A stretch of DNA of 64,000 bases from NCBI GenBank assembly GCA_021323655.1, contig JAJPKO010000037.1, forward strand, positions 1 to 64,000, given 5' to 3'. Under the pieces are notes generated by a model. It did not search any database. It had not been told where the DNA came from and saw only the letters and a list, made by a program, of their open reading frames with translations. This document shows positions 53,268-62,366 of the stretch, one piece after another. The position numbers were made by a program, and so were the translations under genes. Each line of letters starts with the position of its first letter. Within the stretch, counting starts at the first letter, position 1. This DNA comes from Acidobacteriaceae bacterium. Its GTDB lineage: Bacteria; Acidobacteriota; Terriglobia; Terriglobales; Acidobacteriaceae.

Positions 53268-54275
53268 TTAAGCATCAGCAATTTGTACCACTGCTGCGCC
53301 ATTCACCCGATCGCGATACACGGCCGCGAGCGCCTCATTCACGCTTTCCAATGGGAAAATTGTTGCGCGAGGATGAATGCCAATTTCAGTGGCGAGGGCC
53401 ACGAAATCGCGCGCATTCTCGCGCGTCATGTTTGCGACACTGCGCAATTGCCGCTCGCCCCACAGCAGCGTGTCATAGTCGAACTGCGGAATACGATCCA
53501 GATGGATGGCGTTGATCGCCACAATGCCGCCCTTTCGCAGAGAGGCCAGCGCGGCAATCACTACATCGCCACTGGGAGCAAAGGTCACAGCGCGGTCCAG
53601 CGAGACGGGAGGGCGCTCTGTTGCTTCTCCCACCCACGTTGCGCCAAGCTCGCGGGCAAGCTGCTGGTGCGAAGCGCCTCGCGTGGCTACATACACCTCG
53701 CATCGCCAGTGCTTCAGCACCTCAATGGCAAGATGCGCCGACGCGCCAAATCCAAAAAGCCCGACGCGATCGCCGGGTTGCACCTCCGCCACGCAAAGAC
53801 TGCGGAACCCAATAATTCCAGCGCAAAGCAGAGGGGCCAATCGGGTTGCGGGTGTGTCCTCGGGCAGAGGCACGCAGAAATCGGCCCGGGCCACGGCGTA
53901 TTCTGCATAGCCGCCGTTTACCGTGTATCCGGTAAACGTGGGGTTGTCGCAGAGGTTTTCCATACCTTTGCGGCAGAGCAGACACGAGCCATCGGTTCCA
54001 CCCAGCCAGGACACGCCAACGCGCGCGCCTTTTGTCCAATGCGTTACGTTGCTGCCGAGCGCTGCAACGCGGCCTACAATCTGGTGTCCGGGCACAACCG
54101 CCGGCAGACGAGGCGGCAGCTCTCCGGTGGCGATATGCAGGTCTGTACGGCAGACGCCGCAGGCTTCCACCTTCAGCAAAATTTCTCCAGCGTCCGGTTG
54201 CGGCACAGCCACATCTTCCATTCGCAGTGGATTCTGCTCGATTGGCGCAGGATGACGAAGAACAGCGGCACGCAT
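53268..54275 (-). CDS. Zinc-dependent alcohol dehydrogenase
   Basis: Medium-chain dehydrogenase of 335 residues from ATG 54275 (AGGA upstream). Catalytic zinc ligands are in EACGVCRTDLH (Cys) and VPGHQIVG (His); the cofactor loop is GLFGFGASAHLAIEV. The structural zinc lobe reads GGTDGSCLLCRKGMENLC, where relatives have GGTCGxCxYC...C, so the first of the four structural cysteines is Asp here. Aspartate could still hold zinc. Substrate unknown; ADHs of this shape oxidise simple alcohols. Divergent from anmK with about 95 bases between. Confidence 0.85.
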   Translation of the reverse strand: MRAAVLRHPAPIEQNPLRMEDVAVPQPDAGEILLKVEACGVCRTDLHIATGELPPRLPAVVPGHQIVGRVAALGSNVTHWTKGARVGVSWLGGTDGSCLLCRKGMENLCDNPTFTGYTVNGGYAEYAVARADFCVPLPEDTPATRLAPLLCAGIIGFRSLCVAEVQPGDRVGLFGFGASAHLAIEVLKHWRCEVYVATRGASHQQLARELGATWVGEATERPPVSLDRAVTFAPSGDVVIAALASLRKGGIVAINAIHLDRIPQFDYDTLLWGERQLRSVANMTRENARDFVALATEIGIHPRATIFPLESVNEALAAVYRDRVNGAAVVQIADA

Positions 54276-54369
54276 AGGCATTCCTGATACGGTGATTTTA
54301 CAGGCTGAATCAGTACAATATGGTTTGAATCCTGAGGCATTTCGATTGGACCCACTTCCCTTCCGATCC

Positions 54370-55527
54370 ATGACCGTTGCGGGTGTCATGAGCGGCACTT
54401 CGGCCGACGGTATTGACGTTGCTCTGGTGCGGATTCGTCCGCAAAAGGAGCGGCTTGCATTGTCGTTGCGCGCGCATCAAGCCTTCCCACTGCCGAAATC
54501 GCTGCGAGAAGCGGTGCTGGCTGCGATGGACGCCAAGTCCACCTCGACTGCAGAACTGGCGCGCCTGAACTGGCGGCTGGGAATTGCGTACGCAGAGGCC
54601 GTTCGTAAAACTCTCGCAGACCATCCGTGCAGACTTGAGCTGATCGGATGCCATGGCCAGACCATTTATCATCAGGGCACGCCCGCCTTGTATGCAGGCA
54701 AAAAAATTGCCTGCACCTGGCAGATTGGCGAACCCGCGCTGATTGCCGCAGAAATGCGCGTACCCGTCGTAAGCAATTTTCGCCCCGCGGACATGGCCGC
54801 AGGCGGCCAGGGTGCCCCTCTGGTTCCATTGCTGGATTACGTGCAGTTTGCTGATGCAAAGCGTGCGCGTGTGCTGCAGAACATTGGCGGCATTGGAAAC
54901 CTGACGCTGATTCCTCCCGCATCGGGAATGGATGCGCTCCTTGCGTTTGATACTGGCCCGGGAAACATGGTCATGGACGCCCTGACAGAGCAGCTCTTTG
55001 GCAAGCCGTATGATCGCGCTGGAAAAATTGCTGCGCGAGGACGCGTGCTGCAAAGCGTTGTGGAATCAGCCCTGCGTGATCCCTACTTTCAGGCGGCGCC
55101 GCCAAAGTCTGCGGGGCGCGAGGAATATGGTGTTTCTTTCGTAAAGGCATTTGAGCGCGCGTGCCGCAAAGCTGGCGCCAGCGCTGAAGACATGGTGGCG
55201 ACGGCTACTGCGCTCACGTCCGAAAGCATTGCTCTTGCCTTCACTCGTTTTGTCCGGCCCCGGCTTCAGCGCGGCACCCCCGTGGACTACATCGTTTCCG
55301 GTGGCGGCGCAAAAAACGCTACGCTGATGAAGTTGCTACGCGAACGTCTGGAGCCAGTGGGATGTACACTGCTCGATACCAGCGCTCTTGGCCTTCCAGT
55401 GGAGGCGAAAGAGGCAGCCGCATTTGCCCTGCTCGCCTACCACACATGGCACGGCAGACCTGCAAACGTACCATCGGCAACAGGAGCAGCGCATCCTGCC
55501 ATTCTGGGGCAGATTACGTATGTTTAA
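54370..55527 (+). CDS. anmK: Anhydro-N-acetylmuramic acid kinase
   Basis: Peptidoglycan recycling: opens the anhydro ring and phosphorylates 1,6-anhydro-MurNAc to MurNAc 6-phosphate. 385 residues from ATG 54370, which starts the conserved MTVAGVMSGTSADGIDVALV; an upstream start at 54292 would add 26 residues and overlap the promoter region. GCHGQTIYHQG, NIGGIGNLTLIP, AFDTGPGNMVMDAL and VSGGGAKNATLM (ATP site) are present. The last eight bases, ATGTTTAA, contain the start of the next gene, so the two are translationally coupled. Confidence 0.94.
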   Translation: MTVAGVMSGTSADGIDVALVRIRPQKERLALSLRAHQAFPLPKSLREAVLAAMDAKSTSTAELARLNWRLGIAYAEAVRKTLADHPCRLELIGCHGQTIYHQGTPALYAGKKIACTWQIGEPALIAAEMRVPVVSNFRPADMAAGGQGAPLVPLLDYVQFADAKRARVLQNIGGIGNLTLIPPASGMDALLAFDTGPGNMVMDALTEQLFGKPYDRAGKIAARGRVLQSVVESALRDPYFQAAPPKSAGREEYGVSFVKAFERACRKAGASAEDMVATATALTSESIALAFTRFVRPRLQRGTPVDYIVSGGGAKNATLMKLLRERLEPVGCTLLDTSALGLPVEAKEAAAFALLAYHTWHGRPANVPSATGAAHPAILGQITYV

Positions 55528-57037
55528 GAAGCTGCCTCTCTTGCTGCTTGCTTTCGTGATCGTTGGGTGCAACCGCTATCATGCGCCAGACACCACAGTC
55601 ACCGTGCTGATTGAGAGCAGCCCCACAAATCTCGATCCCCGCATTGGTGTGGATGCGCAGTCTGAGCGTATTGATTCGCTTCTCTTCGACCCGCTCGTGC
55701 GGAAGGATGACCACTTTAACCCCCAGCCAGCGCTCGCCGAAGGGTGGGAAATGCCCAATACGCTGACATACATTTTTCGTCTGCGTAGTGGTGTTCACTT
55801 TCATGATGGACGCGCGCTCACCTCTGCCGACGTGAAATACACGCTCGACTCCATTCTTCAGGGGAAAGTGATCAGCGTGAAGGCGAACGCGTATCAGACC
55901 ATTGACCGCATTGACGCGCCGGACCCTCTTACGGTCGTGGTGCATCTTAAAAAGCCCGACCCGGCACTGCTCTGGAACGTAAGCGATGGCGGATTTGGCG
56001 TTGTGCCTGCCGGCAGCGGGCGCGATTTCTGGAAGCATCCAGTCGGCAGCGGCCCATTCGAGTTCGTCAGCCAGGAGCAGGACAAAGACGTTATCATTCA
56101 GCGCGCAGCCCACTACTGGGCTGCCATGCCTTCCATTCAACGCGTCCGTTTCGCAGTGGTTCCAGACGCAACCACGCGCGCTCTGGAATTGCAGAAAGGC
56201 TCGGCAGATGCAGCCATCAATGCTCTGCCTGCTGATACCGCCTATGCTCTGCGGAACGAGCGCGATTTGCAGATTGGTTCCGGTCCAGGCACCACGTTGA
56301 TGTACCTCATCTTCAACACGCGCGATCCTATTCTGCGCGATGCGCGTGTGCGACGTGCCATCGCTTTGGCCATCAACCGCCCTCTGCTGATTCACTCACT
56401 CTATCGGGATCAGGCGCGGCTGGCAGAAAGCGTTTTGCCGCCGGAGCACTGGGCGTGGAATGGCGCCGTCGAACCTCACACCTATGATCCGGCCGCCGCG
56501 AACCATCTCCTCGATGAAGTAGGACATCCGCGCCAGCATAATGGCATCCGCTTTCACATCGGCATGAAGACCTCCACCGATGAAGGCAGCCGCCTGCTGG
56601 CGATGGCCATTCAACAGCAGCTTTCTCAGGTGGGCATCGCGGTAGATCTCCGCAGCTACGAGTTTGCCACGTTTTATGCGGACATCAGCCGAGGCATCTT
56701 CCAGCTAGCGCCCTCACGCTGGATTGGTGGAAATGAAGCGCCCGATATTTTTCGCTACTCGTTCGCAACCTCCAGTTTTCCTCCGCATGGTGCGAACCGC
56801 GGCTTTTACAGCAATCCGGAAATTGACCGCCTGCTTGACGATACTGCTTCAGGAGTGGACCGGCAAAAACAGAAAGAGGATTACGCACGCGTGCAGGAGA
56901 TCCTTGCCCGCGATTTGCCAACCATCAATCTGTGGTATCTGGATACGGTGCTCGTTCACAGCCGGCGATTACAGAACATCCATCTTTCACCCTCGGGCAA
57001 TTACGACTTTTTGCGCGATGCAACTGTAAAGGAATAA
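55520..57037 (+). CDS. Extracytoplasmic peptide-binding lipoprotein (SBP family 5)
   Basis: Solute-binding component of an ABC importer, 505 residues. ATG 55520 overlaps the anmK stop by 8 bases. The signal ends with a lipobox (LLLLAFVIVGC), so the protein is a lipoprotein. Family 5 landmarks: PTNLDPRIGVDAQSERI, PALAEGWEMPNTLTYIFRLR, GVHFHDGRALTSADVKYTLDSI (part), and the C-terminal ILARDLPTINLWYLDTVLVH. These proteins bind oligopeptides, muropeptides, nickel or heme. The coupling to anmK suggests cell-wall peptides or muropeptides (inference). No permease or ATPase genes follow. Confidence 0.87.
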   Translation: MFKKLPLLLLAFVIVGCNRYHAPDTTVTVLIESSPTNLDPRIGVDAQSERIDSLLFDPLVRKDDHFNPQPALAEGWEMPNTLTYIFRLRSGVHFHDGRALTSADVKYTLDSILQGKVISVKANAYQTIDRIDAPDPLTVVVHLKKPDPALLWNVSDGGFGVVPAGSGRDFWKHPVGSGPFEFVSQEQDKDVIIQRAAHYWAAMPSIQRVRFAVVPDATTRALELQKGSADAAINALPADTAYALRNERDLQIGSGPGTTLMYLIFNTRDPILRDARVRRAIALAINRPLLIHSLYRDQARLAESVLPPEHWAWNGAVEPHTYDPAAANHLLDEVGHPRQHNGIRFHIGMKTSTDEGSRLLAMAIQQQLSQVGIAVDLRSYEFATFYADISRGIFQLAPSRWIGGNEAPDIFRYSFATSSFPPHGANRGFYSNPEIDRLLDDTASGVDRQKQKEDYARVQEILARDLPTINLWYLDTVLVHSRRLQNIHLSPSGNYDFLRDATVKE

Positions 57038-57047
57038 AAAGGTAGAA

Positions 57048-58073
57048 ATGAAGGCGCTGCTGCTCTCTGAATATAAGCACCTTAAGCTTGCGGATATTCC
57101 CCGCCCTGTGCCCGGCCCCGGTGAAGTGCTGGTCAAGGTCGCCGCCTGTGGCATCTGCGGAAGCGATGTGCATGGATATGACGGTACTTCTGGCCGCCGC
57201 ATCCCGCCCATTGTGATGGGCCACGAAGCCGCCGGGACCGTGGAAGAAACAGGTGCGCACGTCACCGGATTTAAACCTGGCGACCGCGTCACGTTTGACT
57301 CGACCGTGTACTGTGGCAACTGTGAGTATTGCCGCCGCGAGGAAGTAAACCTGTGCGACAACCGGCAGGTGGTGGGCGTTTCCTGTGGCGACTATCGCCG
57401 CAATGGAGCATTTGCCGAGTACATCGCAATCCCGCAGCGGATTCTTTATCATTTGCCGGAATCGCTTTCTTTTTTTGAAGCAGCAATGCTGGAAGCCGTT
57501 TCCGTCGCACTCCACGCCGTGCGGCTGGCCGGGCTGAAGGGCGGCGAATCGGCGCTCGTAATTGGAGCGGGCATGATTGGCTTGCTCACTTTGCAGTCAG
57601 CAAAAGCACTGGGAGCTTCGCGTGTCATCGTTGTGGATGTAGACGAAACGCGCCTCTCGCTGGCCAGAAAAATGGGCGCAGACGAAACACTGCCTGCTGA
57701 CAGCACCGTGTTGCAGGGCCTGAATGCTGACGTAGCCTTTGAAGCCGTGGGCGCCAACGCAACCGTCAATGCCGCCATTGATGGCGTGCGCAAGGGCGGT
57801 ACGGTTGTTCTGATCGGGAACATTTCACCGGAAGTCACCCTGCCATTGCAGAAGGTGGTCACGCGTCAGCTTCGCCTGCAAGGCACGGCGGCCTCCGCAG
57901 GAGAATATCCGCAAGCCATGGAATTGATGGCCGCTGGAAAGATTCGCGTGAAGCCACTGATTACAGCCGTCGCTCCTCTTGAAGATGGGCCTGAATGGTT
58001 CTCGCGCCTGTATGCGCACGAGCCAAACCTGATGAAGGTGGTGCTGACGCCCACAAGCGAGGTGGCGCAATGA
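57048..58073 (+). CDS. Zinc-dependent sugar/polyol dehydrogenase (MDR family)
   Basis: 341 residues, medium-chain dehydrogenase like galactitol-1-phosphate or L-threonine/sorbitol dehydrogenases. Catalytic zinc in AACGICGSDVHGYDG and VMGHEAAG; structural zinc lobe YCGNCEYCRREEVNLC complete with four cysteines; cofactor loop VIGAGMIGLLTLQSA with VVDVDETRLSLA favouring NAD. AAGG precedes ATG 57048. First gene of a tight operon: its stop overlaps the next start (ATGA) and the SDR gene overlaps the following one in the same way. Substrate probably a sugar alcohol or sugar acid. Confidence 0.87.
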   Translation: MKALLLSEYKHLKLADIPRPVPGPGEVLVKVAACGICGSDVHGYDGTSGRRIPPIVMGHEAAGTVEETGAHVTGFKPGDRVTFDSTVYCGNCEYCRREEVNLCDNRQVVGVSCGDYRRNGAFAEYIAIPQRILYHLPESLSFFEAAMLEAVSVALHAVRLAGLKGGESALVIGAGMIGLLTLQSAKALGASRVIVVDVDETRLSLARKMGADETLPADSTVLQGLNADVAFEAVGANATVNAAIDGVRKGGTVVLIGNISPEVTLPLQKVVTRQLRLQGTAASAGEYPQAMELMAAGKIRVKPLITAVAPLEDGPEWFSRLYAHEPNLMKVVLTPTSEVAQ

Positions 58074-58867
58074 GCGAACTCTTCGACCTGAGCGGACAGG
58101 TTGCCATTGTGACAGGAACCAGCCGCGGCCTTGGACAATACTTTGCGCGCGCGTTGGCAAAAGCCGGTGCCGACCTCATCCTCACCAGCCGCAGACGTGA
58201 GATGCTGGCCGGTTTTGAAGCCGAGCTAAAGGGGATGGGACGCCGTGTCCTGTCGCTTGAGCTGGATGTGCGCGACCATGGCAGCATCGAGCGAATGGCG
58301 CAGGATGCCATCGCCGCGTTTGGGAAGATCCATATTCTGGTCAACAACGCGGGCTGCAACGTACGCAAACCTGCGCTGGATGTCACCTGGGAGGACTGGA
58401 ATCTTGTGCTCGACACCAATCTGCGCGGAAGTTTTTTTGTCGCGCAGGCCATCGCGCGCAATATGGTCCAGCATGGATATGGCCGCATCATCAACATCGG
58501 ATCGGTCACCAGCGTTGCCGGATACGCGGGGCTCGGGCCCTATACGGCCAGCCGGGGCGGCATTCGCCAGCTCACCATGAGCCTTGCCGACGACTGGGGC
58601 AGGTATGGAGTGACGGTAAACTGCCTTGCTCCGGGATGGTTCAAGACCGCGCAAAATCAGGTGCTATATGAAAACAAGGAGTGGGTCGAGTACCTCGTGG
58701 ACCGGATTCCGCTCAAGCGCCCTGGCGCTCCGAATGACCTCGACGGCGCGATTGTATTTCTTGCTTCGGAATCAAGCCGCTACGTCACCGGGCAGACGTT
58801 GCTGGTTGACGGGGGCATCTCTACCGGCGCGATCCGCGCTACTGTTTCTCCAAAGGAAAAGCCATGA
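58070..58867 (+). CDS. Short-chain dehydrogenase (gluconate 5-dehydrogenase-like) with Lys-to-Arg active site
   Basis: 265 residues from ATG 58070, overlapping the previous stop. TGTSRGLGQYFARALA is the cofactor loop, ILVNNAGCNVRKPALD the NAG motif, and INIGSVTSVAGYAG holds the catalytic Ser. The active site reads GPYTASRGGIRQLT: Tyr is present but the following Lys of YxxxK is Arg (codon CGG). The family-typical VNCLAPGWFKTAQN, RIPLKRPGAPNDLDGAIVFLAS (part) and VTGQTLLVDGGISTGA follow. Probably oxidises or reduces a sugar acid. Whether Arg supports catalysis is not known to me. Confidence 0.85.
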   Translation: MSELFDLSGQVAIVTGTSRGLGQYFARALAKAGADLILTSRRREMLAGFEAELKGMGRRVLSLELDVRDHGSIERMAQDAIAAFGKIHILVNNAGCNVRKPALDVTWEDWNLVLDTNLRGSFFVAQAIARNMVQHGYGRIINIGSVTSVAGYAGLGPYTASRGGIRQLTMSLADDWGRYGVTVNCLAPGWFKTAQNQVLYENKEWVEYLVDRIPLKRPGAPNDLDGAIVFLASESSRYVTGQTLLVDGGISTGAIRATVSPKEKP

Positions 58868-59898
58868 ACAAAGTACGCAAGCTGATCGTCTGGTGCGGCC
58901 TTATGGCTGCCAGCCTTACAGCTGCCAGTGCGCAGAGCAGCAAAGACCTGCGTGTCTACGTCATTGACGTGGAGGGCGGCCAATCCACACTGTTCGTAAC
59001 CCCCGCTGGCCAGTCGCTGTTAATTGATACAGGCTGGCCCGACAACCATGGCCGCGATGCCGATCGCATAGTCGCAGCCGCGAAGAAAGCGGGCATCAGC
59101 AAAATTGATTATCTGCTGATTACGCACTATCACACTGACCACGTAGGCGGCGTACCGCAACTCGCTGCGCGCATTCCCATTGGCACATTCATTGACCACG
59201 GCCCGAACTTTGAAACATCAGATAAAGCGACAGAAGATGGCTACGAGGCATACCAGAAGCTCCTCGCATCAGGGAAATACGGCCATCTCACACCGAAAGT
59301 CGGCGAGATTCTGCCCATCCAGGGGATGACAGCGCTGGTCGTCAGCTCAAATGGTAATCTGCTCGACCACTCCCTGCCCGGAGGCGGAGAACAGAATGTC
59401 TTCTGCAAGTCTTCTGAGACGCGTACAGCTGACAAAACTGAAAACTCGCACTCGCTCGGGGTCCTCATCACATTCGGAAAGGCGCGCATCCTTGACCTCG
59501 GCGACCTGACCTGGGACAAGGAAATGCAGCTCATGTGTCCGGTCAACAGGCTCGGGCATGTGCCTGTCCTGATCGTCTCCCACCACGGCTGGTATCAAAG
59601 CTCCAGCCCCGCGCTGGTAGATGCAATCCATCCGCAAGCGGCGTTTATGGACAATGGTGAAACCAAAGGCGGCTCAAAACCCACGCTCAAAACCTTCCAA
59701 AAAGTCCCACGGCTGGAGGCACTCTGGCAGCTGCACTACTCCAAAGAGGGCGGTGCCGACAACACGGATGTAAAATACATCGCCAATCTTCAGGGAACGG
59801 ACACCGGGCACGATATTGAATTCACGTTGTCTCCAGCGGGAACTTTGACCGTGCTCAATTCACGCACAGGAGAGAAGCTCAACTACACGGTCAAGTGA
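58864..59898 (+). CDS. Exported metallo-beta-lactamase-fold hydrolase (ComEC-like domain)
   Basis: 344 residues with a signal peptide (VRKLIVWCGLMAASLTAASA). The fold resembles the beta-lactamase domain of ComEC/Rec2: VYVIDVEGGQSTLFVTPAG, LLIDTGWPDN, the zinc motif LLITHYHTDHVGGVPQLAA (HxHxDH, about residue 83) and later ARILDLGDLTWDKE and VLIVSHHGWYQSSSPAL, where His completes the metal site. It overlaps the SDR gene by four bases (ATGA), so it is the third gene of the operon. Substrate unknown; an ester, lactone or phosphodiester in the periplasm is possible. A lactonase step would fit the sugar-acid dehydrogenases. Confidence 0.82.
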   Translation: MNKVRKLIVWCGLMAASLTAASAQSSKDLRVYVIDVEGGQSTLFVTPAGQSLLIDTGWPDNHGRDADRIVAAAKKAGISKIDYLLITHYHTDHVGGVPQLAARIPIGTFIDHGPNFETSDKATEDGYEAYQKLLASGKYGHLTPKVGEILPIQGMTALVVSSNGNLLDHSLPGGGEQNVFCKSSETRTADKTENSHSLGVLITFGKARILDLGDLTWDKEMQLMCPVNRLGHVPVLIVSHHGWYQSSSPALVDAIHPQAAFMDNGETKGGSKPTLKTFQKVPRLEALWQLHYSKEGGADNTDVKYIANLQGTDTGHDIEFTLSPAGTLTVLNSRTGEKLNYTVK

Positions 59899-61175
59899 GC
59901 TTCGCCCGGAACTGGCTCGATCTTTCCTAACAGGAAGATGTATCCTGCAATGCCCGCGACAAGATATGCCGCGGCCACCCCGAAGGCAAGAGCAAACGAA
60001 TGCTGCGCCGACACCAGGTATCCGGTGACAATCGGCGCAGCGATGCCTGATATCTGGTTGGCAAAATTCAGAATGCCTCCCAGAGTCCCCACACTCCTGC
60101 GCGGCGCAATCAGCGTCGGCACAGACCACCCCACCGGTGCGGCAGCAGCCAGCCCACTGATCGAAAGGCTGATCCAAAAGAGTGCCTGCGTGGGAGTATG
60201 CGCGTACGCCGCTCCAAAGATGCCCAGCCCCAGCGCCGTGCCTCCGATCAAGACCGTCCGTCGCACAAGGTCTGCTCTCCATCCGCGCTGAATCAGCGCA
60301 TCCACCAGCCAGCCGCCGATCATCAGGTCAGTGATGGTTGCAAACAACCATGGAACTCCCGTATAGAGAAATGACTGCAGCAAATCAATGTGCAGCGACC
60401 GTGAGAGGTAGCTCGGGAGCCAGGTCAGCAGCAGGTAGAAGACATAGTTGTATGATCCAAATCCCAGTGCTAGCCCTATGACCTTCTTCTGGCGCAAGAG
60501 ATAGCCCAGCGATGCGGATTCTCCCAGAGTAGCGCCGTTTGCCTCATCGTCTGTCTCTGCGCTTTCTATGTAATTCCTTTCAATCTCAGTAAGGCCGGGG
60601 TCGTCTTGCGGATCACAATAGATCCACCAGAAAAGCAGGAAATAGCAAAAGCTGATGACTCCCGTTGCGGCAAAGCTTAACCGCCAGCCAATGTGCAGCA
60701 ACAGAATTCCGATGAGCGGCACTCCAATGGCCGAGGCAAATTTGGCCTGCGCATCAAACAGTGCCGTCGAAAAGCTTCGCTCCTTCGGTGGGAACCAGTA
60801 GCCCACCGCTTTTGCGTTCGCAGGAAATGTCGGCGCTTCTCCCACGCCGAGCAGCAGGCGCGCAGCAAAGAAGCCCCCAATATTCGGCGTCAGCGCAGCA
60901 GCAAAGGAAGCCATGCTCCACAAAAACGTGCTGATGCGGCCTACTTTCCGTACGCCAAGCTTGTCCAGAACGACGCCAATCGGAAGCTGGCAGAGAGCGT
61001 AGGTCCAGTTATACGCGCCGAGTAAATAGCCAAAGGTGATGTCAGAAATTCCAAATGCTGCATACAGCGCATTGTGCGAAACGGAAAGGTTTACGCGATC
61101 GAAGTAGTTCACCAGCACACCCAGCGCAAGCAGAAAGGCAATGCGCCACCGGTGCCGCGGAATCGTTCCTGTCAT
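59883..61175 (-). CDS. MFS transporter (anion:cation symporter, sugar-acid type)
   Basis: Twelve-helix importer of 430 residues from ATG 61175. The N-terminus WRIAFLLALGVLVNYFDRVNLS and GYLLGAYNWTYALCQLPIGVVLDKLG, followed by LLLGVGEAPTFPANAKAVGYWFP, are hallmarks of the ACS family (glucarate, galactonate and hexuronate transporters). Its tail overlaps the metallo-hydrolase gene by 16 bases, so the two are convergent. It probably takes up the sugar acid used by the dehydrogenase operon (inference). Confidence 0.88.
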   Translation of the reverse strand: MTGTIPRHRWRIAFLLALGVLVNYFDRVNLSVSHNALYAAFGISDITFGYLLGAYNWTYALCQLPIGVVLDKLGVRKVGRISTFLWSMASFAAALTPNIGGFFAARLLLGVGEAPTFPANAKAVGYWFPPKERSFSTALFDAQAKFASAIGVPLIGILLLHIGWRLSFAATGVISFCYFLLFWWIYCDPQDDPGLTEIERNYIESAETDDEANGATLGESASLGYLLRQKKVIGLALGFGSYNYVFYLLLTWLPSYLSRSLHIDLLQSFLYTGVPWLFATITDLMIGGWLVDALIQRGWRADLVRRTVLIGGTALGLGIFGAAYAHTPTQALFWISLSISGLAAAAPVGWSVPTLIAPRRSVGTLGGILNFANQISGIAAPIVTGYLVSAQHSFALAFGVAAAYLVAGIAGYIFLLGKIEPVPGEAHLTV

Positions 61176-61252
61176 CACACTTGTATCAGGTGGCAATGTG
61201 CTCTCGCTTCTCAACCAGCCTACTCAACTACCATAGAGTAGAGCATTTTTTC

Positions 61253-62362
61253 ATGCCGCTATCACTTCACGAACTCATCGCGCAAAAAGCGGTCGCAGCG
61301 GGCTTTTCCACCGCGGGGATTGCGCGAGTGCCGGATCCGGGCTCTCCGGAAGACATACGCGAGCGCGAAAGCTTCACTTCCTGGGTGGAACAAGGCAACG
61401 CCGGGGAGATGGAGTATCTCAAGCGACGCAATGACGCGGGTGACCTGGTGCGCTCCTCATTGCGGGCCGCTGCCCCGTGGGCCAAATCTGTGATTGTATG
61501 CGCAGCTTCTTATCACTCGGACCAGCCGCTTTCCATCCACACTGCGCCGGAAGGTGCCGGATGGATCGCACGTTATGCCTGGACTGCGCGGCAGTCTGGC
61601 GAGGGCCAGACCATACCCAGCGATTATCACAATGTACTGCTCAAGCGGCTGCAAAAGCTGGACGCCTCACTGCACGAGCATCTTGGGCCGTTTGAATCGA
61701 AATGCTACGTGGATACTGGCCCGCTGGTGGAACGCGTATATGCGCGGTATGCCGGAATTGGCTGGACAGGAAAAAACACCTGCATTCTGAATCAGAAGCT
61801 TGGCTCGTGGTTTTTTCTGGGGGTGATCCTCACCTCGCTTGAAGTTCCTGACCACGAGCGTGCCTCCCTCGCTGCGGACCGCTGCGGAAGCTGCACCCGC
61901 TGCATAGACGCCTGCCCGACAGGAGCACTCACCGGCCCTCATCAGATGGATGCAAGCCGCTGTATCTCCTACCTGACGATTGAAAAGCGCGGACCGCTGC
62001 CAATGGATTTGCGCGAAGCCATCGGGAGGCAGATCTTTGGCTGTGATATCTGCCAGGACGTTTGCCCGTGGAACCGGAAAGCTCCCATTGCCGCAGACCC
62101 TGAGATGATTCCGCGCCCTGAACTGGTGAACCCGGCGCTCGGCTGGCTGGCAGAATTAAGCCAGGAAGACTTCGGAAGACTCTTCTTCGGCTCACCCGTG
62201 AAGCGCGCAAAATTCGAAGGACTGCGCCGGAACATTGCCATTGCCATGGGAAACAGCGGCCGGAAGGAGTTTTTGCCCAAGCTGCGGGAATGGGCATCCG
62301 AGAGCGATGCCGTGCTGGCTGAGTCTGCGGAGTGGGCCATCCGACAAATCGAGCGCTCCTGA
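61253..62362 (+). CDS. queG: Epoxyqueuosine reductase QueG
   Basis: Final step of queuosine synthesis in tRNA: cobalamin and two 4Fe-4S clusters reduce epoxyqueuosine. 369 residues from ATG 61253; the long upstream open frame lies over the divergent MFS gene. Conserved parts: YVDTGPLVERVYARYAGIGW, GKNTCILN, the cluster motifs CGSCTRCIDACPTGAL and CDICQDVCPWN, and a C-terminal HEAT-like helix region (GLRRNIAIAMGNSG, ESAEWAIRQI). Ends four bases before the convergent response regulator gene. Confidence 0.93.
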   Translation: MPLSLHELIAQKAVAAGFSTAGIARVPDPGSPEDIRERESFTSWVEQGNAGEMEYLKRRNDAGDLVRSSLRAAAPWAKSVIVCAASYHSDQPLSIHTAPEGAGWIARYAWTARQSGEGQTIPSDYHNVLLKRLQKLDASLHEHLGPFESKCYVDTGPLVERVYARYAGIGWTGKNTCILNQKLGSWFFLGVILTSLEVPDHERASLAADRCGSCTRCIDACPTGALTGPHQMDASRCISYLTIEKRGPLPMDLREAIGRQIFGCDICQDVCPWNRKAPIAADPEMIPRPELVNPALGWLAELSQEDFGRLFFGSPVKRAKFEGLRRNIAIAMGNSGRKEFLPKLREWASESDAVLAESAEWAIRQIERS

Positions 62363-62366
62363 TCGT

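Noticed and set aside
53283-54287. 334-residue frame opposite the alcohol dehydrogenase
   Set aside because: Antisense shadow; translation rich in Cys, His and Arg, no motif.
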